Assembly: GCA_036493595.1 (NCBI GenBank)
Contig: DASXPN010000057.1
Coordinates: 1 to 20,828, forward strand
DNA length: 20,828 nt
From: DATAES01 sp036493595
GTDB lineage: Bacteria > Actinomycetota > Acidimicrobiia > Acidimicrobiales > JACDCH01
Direction: 5' to 3'
Below the pieces are notes generated by a model. That model was not told the DNA's origin. It saw nothing but the letters and a program-made list of their open reading frames with translations, and made no database searches. Below, piece by piece: positions 14,192-19,848 of this stretch (position 1 is its first letter; each line of letters begins with the position of its first letter). Position numbers and translations under genes: made by a program.

Positions 14192-14842
14192 TTACGCGGG
14201 CACGGCCGCGGAGCACCACACGTGGCCGGTGTTGTCGACCAGTGCGAGCTGGCGCACGTTCGATGCGTCGACACCGATCACGGTGCCCCATCCGCCGCCG
14301 CCGGCTTCGAAGTCACCCGGTACGACGAGTGTGTGGCCGTCGTCGGCGGTGACCCGGAGCGCGAAGGTGCCGGGGGCAGGTTGGTTCGGGGCCGACCAAC
14401 CCGGGACGTCGACGAACACCCAGGTCGAGGGACCTTGGTGCAGGTACGCCTCGCCGACCTCCTGTCCGGACGGCGTGCGCATCGTGAACGACGCCACTTC
14501 CTTGCTGGACTCGCCTTGGGGCCGCAGCAGCACCGCACCACCGACGATCAGCGCGCCGATCACGACTGCGGCTGCAATGAGCACGATGTTCGGACGCCGC
14601 GATCGGGTCCACCGGCTCTCGGCATCGAACCGGGCGAGCACGCGGTCTTCGAACCCGACCGACGGTTCCCCGGGCGGCGCCATCGAGCCGATGAGGTCGA
14701 CCGTGACCGACAACTCCTCGACCATCGTGCGGCACGCGCCGCACGCGTCGAGGTGGGCAACGGCGGCGGCGCGCTCGTCGCCCGACAACAGACCGAGGGC
14801 CAAGTCCGGCGCGACGGCCTCGAGGTCGGTGCACCTCATCAC
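14192..14842 (-). CDS. zinc-binding anti-sigma factor, single-pass membrane protein
   Basis: A 216-aa predicted anti-sigma factor for the ECF sigma factor encoded just upstream. The cytoplasmic N-terminal part has the ZAS zinc motif HLDACGAC (His30-x3-Cys34-x2-Cys37). One transmembrane helix lies at about residues 86-106 (IVLIAAAVVIGALIVGG), followed by an extracytoplasmic domain of about 110 residues (STWVFVDVPGW, FALRVTADDGHTLVVPGDF, NTGHVWCSAAVPA) that would sense a signal or bind a partner. The overall plan is like RskA-type regulators. The GTG at 14842 overlaps the sigma stop as GTGA, with GAGG 7 bases upstream (14850-14853); the next codon is ATG at 14839, an equally possible start. The signal it senses is unknown. 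Confidence 0.88.
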   Translation of the reverse strand: MMRCTDLEAVAPDLALGLLSGDERAAAVAHLDACGACRTMVEELSVTVDLIGSMAPPGEPSVGFEDRVLARFDAESRWTRSRRPNIVLIAAAVVIGALIVGGAVLLRPQGESSKEVASFTMRTPSGQEVGEAYLHQGPSTWVFVDVPGWSAPNQPAPGTFALRVTADDGHTLVVPGDFEAGGGGWGTVIGVDASNVRQLALVDNTGHVWCSAAVPA

Positions 14843-15456
14843 GGCGCCACCTCGACGGCGAGCGCAGTGCGAAGGCGCAGGAGTCCGGTGCGAATGCGGG
14901 TCTTGGCGGTGCCGAGCGGAATCTGCTCGAGGTCGCTGATCTCCTGCGCGGTGCGTCCGTAGACGGACGAGAGTACGACCGCGCGACGCTGACCCTCGGG
15001 TAGGTCACGCAGCACTGTCACCGCGCGAGCGACCTCACTACCGCGTCCGGCGACTTCGTCAGGGCCGGCCGTCGAATCGACGAGACGGAGGTCGAGCACG
15101 TCCACCAGATCGGCCGGACGCACGCGCTCGACCCGGAGCGCGTCGATGGCGAGGTTGCGGGTGATGGCGAGCAACCATGTGGCGACCGAACCACGGCGAG
15201 TGTCGTAGACATCCGCATGACGCCACGCGCGCACGAATGCCTCTTGCGCAACGTCCTCGGCTCGACCGCGGTCGCGGACGATGGCGAGAGCGCAGCCGAA
15301 CACCATGCGCTGAAACCGGCGCACGAAGGCCAGCATCGCGTCACGATCGCTCGTCGCGACGCCGGCGAGGAGTGCTTCATCGGACGCGTCCCACACGTCC
15401 GGACTACGGCCGGCCGCGTCGTTCGGATTGCGAGAACGCGCAATCCCTCCGACCAT
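14839..15456 (-). CDS. ECF-type RNA polymerase sigma factor
   Basis: A sigma-70 family protein of the extracytoplasmic-function group, 205 aa from the ATG at 15456. The sigma-2 region covers about residues 30-105 (DRDAMLAFVRRFQRMVFGCALAIVRDRGRAEDVAQEAFVRAWRHADVYDTRRGSVATWLLAITRNLAIDALR) and the sigma-4 region about 140-200 (LRDLPEGQRRAVVLSSVYGRTAQEISDLEQIPLGTAKTRIRTGLLRL), with no intervening sigma-3. The sequence RGSVATWLLAITRN is typical of SigK-like ECFs. It is coupled to its anti-sigma gene by a GTGA overlap. Residues 1-20 from ATG 15456 do not look conserved. A GTG at 15396 would start just before DASDEALLAG and free an 8-bp inverted repeat for regulation. Confidence 0.92.
   Translation of the reverse strand: MVGGIARSRNPNDAAGRSPDVWDASDEALLAGVATSDRDAMLAFVRRFQRMVFGCALAIVRDRGRAEDVAQEAFVRAWRHADVYDTRRGSVATWLLAITRNLAIDALRVERVRPADLVDVLDLRLVDSTAGPDEVAGRGSEVARAVTVLRDLPEGQRRAVVLSSVYGRTAQEISDLEQIPLGTAKTRIRTGLLRLRTALAVEVAP
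15425..15446. promoter_or_regulatory. inverted repeat between the ECF sigma and cupredoxin genes
   Basis: GGATTGCG (15425-15432) and CGCAATCC (15439-15446) are a perfect 8-bp inverted repeat with a 6-base spacer. It lies 29 bp before the cupredoxin GTG and, if sigma starts at GTG 15396, in the shared divergent promoter region. It could be an operator for a dimeric regulator. If sigma starts at ATG 15456 it lies in codons 4-11 and may be chance. Confidence 0.4.
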
Positions 15457-15464
15457 TTCGCCCG

Positions 15465-15470
15465 TATGGT
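15465..15470 (+). promoter_or_regulatory. -10-like TATGGT for the cupredoxin gene
   Basis: TATGGT lies 5 bases before the GTG at 15476, close enough that transcription would start at or within a base or two of the start codon. It is identical to the box upstream of the LLM oxidoreductase gene. Confidence 0.4.
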
Positions 15471-15475
15471 GCTTC

Positions 15476-16024
15476 GTGCGCAAGATCCTGATTCTTTTCG
15501 GTGCCCTGTCCATCATCGCCATCGGTTGCGGAGGGGGTTCGTCGAAGACGACTGCATCTGCGAGTTCGCAGCAGTCAACCGCGGGCGGGAGCGCGAACCA
15601 ACCTGTCGCGCTACCCGGCACTACGAATGACAAGGGCACGCAGACGGCGAGCGGCAACGACATCAACGTCGAGCTCAATGACTTCTACATCGAGCCGACG
15701 TTCATCAAGGCCACGCCCGGCCAGTCGCTCATGCTCCACCTGAAGAACGCGGGACAGAACGCGCACACGTTCACGAGCGCCAGCCTCAATGTCGACAAGG
15801 AGTTGCAGCCCGGCGAGACCGCCGACGTGCAGGTGATGATGCCGCAATCGGGCGCGACGGAGTTCCACTGCCGCTTCCATCAGGGGAGCGGGATGCAGGG
15901 AGCGTTCTTCTTCAACAACGGCGACACCCTGGTCGGGGCCGGAACCGGTGGTGCGAGCGGCAGCAGCAACAGCAGCAGCAGTAGCTCGAGCACCAGCAAC
16001 AACGGCGGTTACAACTACAACTAG
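15476..16024 (+). CDS. small cupredoxin-domain lipoprotein (type 1 copper site)
   Basis: A 182-aa secreted lipoprotein. Residues 1-18 are a lipoprotein signal (RKILILFGALSIIAIGC, lipid-accepting Cys18). A Ser/Ala/Gln/Gly-rich linker leads to a plastocyanin-like domain (about 60-150) with VELNDFYIEPTFIKATPGQ and four visible copper ligands: His97 in NAHTF, then Cys132, His135 and Met140 in CRFHQGSGM. This is a complete blue-copper set, so it is probably an electron carrier or copper-binding protein outside the membrane. After the domain comes a 35-residue tail rich in Ser, Asn and Gly ending GGYNYN. The GTG at 15476 is chosen for the signal peptide. It is divergent from the ECF sigma gene, with 19 bp between starts, and may be its target. 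The exact redox partner is unknown. Confidence 0.88.
   Translation: MRKILILFGALSIIAIGCGGGSSKTTASASSQQSTAGGSANQPVALPGTTNDKGTQTASGNDINVELNDFYIEPTFIKATPGQSLMLHLKNAGQNAHTFTSASLNVDKELQPGETADVQVMMPQSGATEFHCRFHQGSGMQGAFFFNNGDTLVGAGTGGASGSSNSSSSSSSTSNNGGYNYN
15960..16015 (+). repeat. AGC/AAC microsatellite-like run in the cupredoxin tail
   Basis: A run of AGC, AAC, AGT and TCG codons encodes the Ser/Asn tail. Such runs are prone to slippage, so the tail length may vary among strains. The run does not alter the copper-binding domain. Confidence 0.55.
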
Positions 16025-16032
16025 TGCGCCGA

Positions 16033-16038
16033 TAGCGT
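16033..16038 (+). promoter_or_regulatory. -10-like TAGCGT for the DUF255 gene
   Basis: TAGCGT lies 7 bases before the GTG at 16046, in the 21-bp gap after the cupredoxin stop. TAGCnTCGC is shared with the box of the fadD-like gene. It suggests independent leaderless expression. Confidence 0.4.
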
Positions 16039-16045
16039 CGCCCGG

Positions 16046-18043
16046 GTGAACCGGCTGGCTGGAGCGACGAGCCCGTACCTGCGCCAGCACCGGGACAACC
16101 CCGTCGACTGGTACCAGTGGGGCGACGAAGCGTTCGAGCGAGCTCGCGACGACGACAAGCCGGTCCTGCTCTCGATCGGGTACTCCGCCTGCCACTGGTG
16201 CCACGTCATGGCGCACGAGTCGTTCGAGGATCCCGAGACGGCCGCGGTGATGAACCACTTGTTCGTCAACGTGAAGATCGACCGCGAGGAACGGCCCGAT
16301 GTCGACGCCATCTACATGGCCGCGACCCAGGCGATGACCGGGCAAGGCGGATGGCCGATGACGGTGTTCTGCGCGCCGGACGGTCGGCCGTTCTATTGCG
16401 GCACGTACTTCCCGAACCACGCCCGTCATGGCCTCCCGTCGTTCGTCGACTTGTGCCGCGCCGTCGACGATGCCTGGCAGAACCGGCGCGACGAGATCCT
16501 CGGCCATGCCACCGAGCTGACCGAGGCGGTCACCCACAGCGCGCTCGCCGGCATCGACCCGGCAGGTGAGCTGCCGGGAACGGAGACCTTGACCGCGGCC
16601 TACCGGCTGCTGCGGGAACAACACGACGACGAGTGGGGCGGGTTCGGCGGACAACCGAAGTTCCCGCAGACGATGAGCCTCGAGCTGTTGTTGCGGGCCT
16701 ACCTCCGCAACCACGCGCCGCCCGCGCTGGCCACTGTCGAGACCTCGCTCGACGCGATGGCCTCCGGTGGGATGTACGACCATCTCGGTGGCGGCTTCGC
16801 CCGTTACTCCGTCGATCGCATCTGGCTGGTGCCGCACTTCGAGAAGATGCTCTACGACCAGGCGCTGCTCGTGCGCGCCTACCTGCACGCGTGGCAGATC
16901 ACCGGGTCCGACGTGTACCGACAAGTCGTCGACGAGACCATCGCGTACGTCTTGCGCGATCTGCATGACAACCGTCTGGACGGCGGCGGCTTCTACTCGG
17001 CGGAGGACGCCGACTCCGAGGGGGTGGAGGGGAAGTTCTACGTCTGGACGCCCGACGAGATCCGCGCCGCGCTGGCGGATGAGCCGGCACTCGCGGAGGC
17101 GGCCATCGAGTGGTACGGCGTCACCGACGACGGCAACTTCGAGGGCGCCAACATCCTCAACCGCATCACCGCTCGCGGCGACCTGGCGCGTCCGGCCGAC
17201 GTGGAGGCGGCACGAGCCCGACTGTTCGAGGTCAGGGAAAAGCGCGTGCGTCCCGGGCTCGACGACAAGGTCCTCACCGAGTGGAACGGATTGTTCCTCG
17301 TCGCGCTGGCCGAAGCGGCCGCGGCAACGGGTCGCGAGGACTGGCTTGCGGCGGCACGCGCCAACGGCGAGTTCTTGTTGCGCGAGCTGCGACGCAACGA
17401 CGGACGATGGTTGCGCGCCTGGCAAGCCGACCACGGCGCGCACACCCTTGCCTTTGCCGCCGACCACGCCGCGCTCGTCGACGCGTTCACTCGCCTCGCC
17501 GAAGCCACCGGCGAGTCCCGCTGGATCGGCGCGGCGGTCGAAACCGCGGACGCGCTCATCGACCTGTTCTGGGACGGCGGCGGCGGCGGGTTCTTCACGA
17601 CCGGTGACGACGGCGAGCAGCTGATCACCCGCTCCAAGGATCTTCTCGACAACGCGACGCCGTCGGCCAACTCGATGGCCGCCGTCGCGCTGCTCCGTCT
17701 CGCCGCGCTCACGGGCATCGACCGCTACCGCGAACGCGCCGAGGACGTCGTGCGCATGCTCGGACGCGTCGCTTCGCAACACCCGACGGCTCTCCCCCAC
17801 CTCCTCGCCGCCATCGACATGCTCGACGCCGGCATCACCGAGATCGCCATCGTCGGTGATCGCCGCGATCTGGTCGACGCGGCGCGCGCCGCGTATCTAC
17901 CGAACGCCGTCATCGCCTGGGGTGAGCCCTACGAATCTCCGCTGTGGCAAGGCCGTCGCGACGGCTTCGGCTACGTGTGTCGCGCCTACGTGTGTTCGGC
18001 ACCGGTGGACGATGTCGCTGCGCTGCGCGCGCAGCTCAGCTGA
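16046..18043 (+). CDS. thioredoxin-fold DUF255 protein (YyaL/SPATA20 family)
   Basis: A 665-aa cytoplasmic protein. The N-terminal DUF255 domain has the family start NRLAGATSPYLRQHRDNPVDWYQWGDEAF, then GYSACHWCHVM with a CxxC pair (Cys49 and Cys52), ESFEDPETAAVMN, NVKIDREERPDVDAIYM and GQGGWPMTVF. From about residue 170 the protein is an alpha/alpha barrel of the six-hairpin glycosidase type: GGFGGQPKFPQTM, GGMYDHLGGGFARYSVD, PHFEKMLYDQALL, FYSAEDADSEGVEGKFYVWTPDEI and DDKVLTEWNGLFLVALAEAA. These are the usual landmarks of the family. The family is widespread but its reaction is not established; a redox or sugar-related role is only suggested by the folds. The stop codon lies in the palindrome TCAGCTGA, shared with the convergent reductase gene. 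Confidence 0.92.
   Translation: MNRLAGATSPYLRQHRDNPVDWYQWGDEAFERARDDDKPVLLSIGYSACHWCHVMAHESFEDPETAAVMNHLFVNVKIDREERPDVDAIYMAATQAMTGQGGWPMTVFCAPDGRPFYCGTYFPNHARHGLPSFVDLCRAVDDAWQNRRDEILGHATELTEAVTHSALAGIDPAGELPGTETLTAAYRLLREQHDDEWGGFGGQPKFPQTMSLELLLRAYLRNHAPPALATVETSLDAMASGGMYDHLGGGFARYSVDRIWLVPHFEKMLYDQALLVRAYLHAWQITGSDVYRQVVDETIAYVLRDLHDNRLDGGGFYSAEDADSEGVEGKFYVWTPDEIRAALADEPALAEAAIEWYGVTDDGNFEGANILNRITARGDLARPADVEAARARLFEVREKRVRPGLDDKVLTEWNGLFLVALAEAAAATGREDWLAAARANGEFLLRELRRNDGRWLRAWQADHGAHTLAFAADHAALVDAFTRLAEATGESRWIGAAVETADALIDLFWDGGGGGFFTTGDDGEQLITRSKDLLDNATPSANSMAAVALLRLAALTGIDRYRERAEDVVRMLGRVASQHPTALPHLLAAIDMLDAGITEIAIVGDRRDLVDAARAAYLPNAVIAWGEPYESPLWQGRRDGFGYVCRAYVCSAPVDDVAALRAQLS
18036..18043. 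other. palindromic double stop TCAGCTGA at convergent genes
   Basis: The 8-bp palindrome TCAGCTGA supplies the TGA stop of the plus-strand DUF255 gene and, read on the other strand, the TGA stop of the reductase gene. The two genes therefore overlap by exactly these 8 bases with no room for a separate terminator. Confidence 0.85.
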
Positions 18044-19046
18044 CGCGCACCACGATCTTGCCGAGGTTCTCGCCGGTGAACATGGCGTTGAGCGCGTCCG
18101 GCGCGGCATCGAGGCCGTCGAAGACGTGCTCGCGATGCACGAGCTTGCCGTCTGCCATCCACTCACCGAGTTGCGCCGTGATCTCCGCCCACCGTCCCCA
18201 GTAGTCCCACGAGATGAAGCCCTGCATGCGACCGCGGCGCGAGATCAAGTTCAGATAGTTGGCCGGGCCCGGCGGTTTGTGCGCGTCGTTGTACGACGAG
18301 ATCGCGCCGCACAGCACGACTCTGCCGTTGTTGGCGAGCCGGCCGAGCACCGCGTCGAGGATCGGTCCGCCGGTGTTGTCGAAGAAGACATCGACTCGCT
18401 TCGGGCACAGCTCCTTCAACCTGGCGCCGAGATCGCCGGTGCGATGGTTGATGGCACCGTCGAGGCCGAGGTCGTCGACCAACCACGCACACTTCTCGTC
18501 CGTGCCCGCGATGCCGACCACGCGAGCACCGAGGATCTTCGCGATCTGGACGGCGATCGAGCCGGTGCCGCCGGCGGCGGCGGAGACCACGACGGTCTCG
18601 CCCGCGGCGACCATCCCGATGTCGGTCAACCCGACGTACGCGGTCATGCCCGCGGCGCCGAACACACTGAGCGCGGCGAGCGGATCGGCGCCCTCGGCCA
18701 GCACCGTCGTCAGCATCGGGTCGTCGCCGATCACCGCGTATTCCTGCCATCCGGTCAACGTCGCGACCACGGATCCCACCGGCACCTTGTCGCTGCGGGA
18801 CTCCAAAACCGTGCCGATGCCACTGCATCGCACGACTTCGCCGATCTCGACGGGCGGGATGTATCCCTCGGCTTTCGAGAGCCAGGTCCGAACGGTGGCG
18901 TCGATCCCGAGCCAGTCGGTGCGCACGAGCACCTCGCCGGGGCCGGGCTCCGGGAGCGGGCGCTCGACGGTCTCGAAGTCGTCGCGTGCCACCAGCCCCT
19001 CCGGCCGGCGCTTCAGGAGTATCTGCCGGTTCGTCGCCGTGCTCAT
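18036..19046 (-). CDS. NADP-dependent medium-chain oxidoreductase (PTGR/CurA-like)
   Basis: A 336-aa zinc-independent medium-chain reductase that would reduce an enone or similar double bond with NADPH. It starts TNRQILLKRRPEGLVARDDFETVERPLPEPGPGEVLVR and has DWLGIDATVRTWL, VFGAAGMTAYVGLTDIG, the cofactor loop SAAAGGTGSIAVQIAKILGARVVGIAGTDEKC, VDVFFDNTGGPILDAVL, and the C-terminal FISWDYWGRW...HVFDGLDAAPDALNAMFTGENLGKIVVRV. GGTGSIAVQIAK and FDNTGG are standard for prostaglandin-reductase and curcumin-reductase relatives. The zinc-site residues of alcohol dehydrogenases are absent. The ATG at 19046 follows the methyltransferase stop by 22 bp on the same strand and has TACTGT 9 bases upstream. 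The substrate is unknown; the thiolase nearby suggests lipid metabolism. Confidence 0.9.
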   Translation of the reverse strand: MSTATNRQILLKRRPEGLVARDDFETVERPLPEPGPGEVLVRTDWLGIDATVRTWLSKAEGYIPPVEIGEVVRCSGIGTVLESRSDKVPVGSVVATLTGWQEYAVIGDDPMLTTVLAEGADPLAALSVFGAAGMTAYVGLTDIGMVAAGETVVVSAAAGGTGSIAVQIAKILGARVVGIAGTDEKCAWLVDDLGLDGAINHRTGDLGARLKELCPKRVDVFFDNTGGPILDAVLGRLANNGRVVLCGAISSYNDAHKPPGPANYLNLISRRGRMQGFISWDYWGRWAEITAQLGEWMADGKLVHREHVFDGLDAAPDALNAMFTGENLGKIVVRVS

Positions 19047-19055
19047 CGACGGCGG

Positions 19056-19061
19056 ACAGTA
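19056..19061 (-). promoter_or_regulatory. -10-like TACTGT for the reductase gene
   Basis: TACTGT on the minus strand lies 9 bases before the ATG at 19046, between the methyltransferase stop and the reductase start. It may add a promoter inside an otherwise co-directional run. Confidence 0.3.
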
Positions 19062-19068
19062 ACCGGGC

Positions 19069-19848
19069 TCACCGACAGACGAACGCGCCGCTGTGGGTCC
19101 GGATGCGGAACCCGCCGTCGCCATCGATCATCCGTTGGATGCGCGCGCGGATCTCCGCGAGCCGGCCCTCGGCGCCGTCGTCGTAGAAGTGGACGGTGCT
19201 CGCCAGGTAGTCGACCAACGGCTCGGCATCGGGCACCAGCAGCGCACCGCGATACCGCTCGACGCGAACGTGGTCGAACACGCCCCGCAGCTGCCCTTCG
19301 CCGTTGTCGAGGTCGAACCGATCGACGAAGAAGTCCGGATGGTCGCCGGTGACCGCGGTGTACACGTCCCACAGCTCGCGCAGGTGGTCGCGACCGTTGG
19401 TCACGGCGACGAGCGCGCCGCCCGGCCGCAACACGCGCCGCACCTCCGCGATCGCCGCCGGGATGTCGGGGCAGTGGTAGAGCATGTGGGGCGCGAGGAC
19501 GCGGTCGATGCAGTCGTCGGTCAGCGGCAAGCAGGCCACGTCGGCGTTGACCGCGGGCGCGTGCCGCGCCGCCTCGGACGCCATCCCCGGTGACAGGTCG
19601 ACGCCGATGCCTCGCACCTCGGGACATCGCGCCCTGAGCAACGCGAGGTACGAGCCGGGACCGCAACCGACGTCGAGCGCACGGGTGCCGTCGGGCCAGT
19701 CGACGAGCCCGAGGACCCACGGGCCGAGCTCGCCCGGCGGGTCCCGGTACGAGTAGATCGACGCGCGGGCACGCAACTTCGTGCTGTCCGCGTACGCGCG
19801 TTCTTGCAGGAACGACCGGTCGGTCGCCCGTTGCGGAACGTCGCTCAG
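19069..19848 (-). CDS. class I SAM-dependent methyltransferase, apparent CTG start
   Basis: A SAM-dependent methyltransferase, 259 aa if it starts at CTG 19848. Motif I is ALDVGCGPGSYLALL (from about residue 57), followed by GVDLSPGMASEA, LPLTDDCIDRVLAPHMLYHCPDIPAAIAEVRRVLRPGGALVAVTNG and a C-terminal lid region. The methyl acceptor is unknown. A TTG at 19776 would begin at LRARASIYSY, but the frame stays open and protein-like upstream (SDVPQRATDRSFLQERAYADSTK), resembling the N-terminus of related methyltransferases. No ATG, GTG or TTG occurs in that stretch; the CTG at 19848 overlaps the thiolase stop as CTGA and has GAAGG 7 bases upstream (19856-19860). That makes the CTG the most natural start and puts the gene under coupled translation with the thiolase. 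Confidence 0.85.
   Translation of the reverse strand: MSDVPQRATDRSFLQERAYADSTKLRARASIYSYRDPPGELGPWVLGLVDWPDGTRALDVGCGPGSYLALLRARCPEVRGIGVDLSPGMASEAARHAPAVNADVACLPLTDDCIDRVLAPHMLYHCPDIPAAIAEVRRVLRPGGALVAVTNGRDHLRELWDVYTAVTGDHPDFFVDRFDLDNGEGQLRGVFDHVRVERYRGALLVPDAEPLVDYLASTVHFYDDGAEGRLAEIRARIQRMIDGDGGFRIRTHSGAFVCR

Noticed and set aside
13958..14962. Plus-strand frame of 334 codons across the hairpin spacer and anti-sigma gene
   Set aside because: It is low-complexity, antisense to the anti-sigma gene, and has no similarity to a known protein that I can recognise.
15960..16015. AGC-rich run considered as a CRISPR-like or tandem repeat array
   Set aside because: It is a short in-frame codon run without spacers and lies within the cupredoxin coding sequence.
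15611..17800. Long minus-strand open frame (729 codons) opposite the cupredoxin and DUF255 genes
   Set aside because: It is antisense to two well-recognised genes, has Arg/Val/Asp-rich composition typical of reverse-frame shadows in GC-rich DNA, and shows no domain motif.
17856..19352. Plus-strand open frame of 498 codons opposite the reductase and methyltransferase genes
   Set aside because: It runs antisense to clear coding regions on the minus strand, and its sequence is rich in His, Arg and Asp without recognisable motifs.
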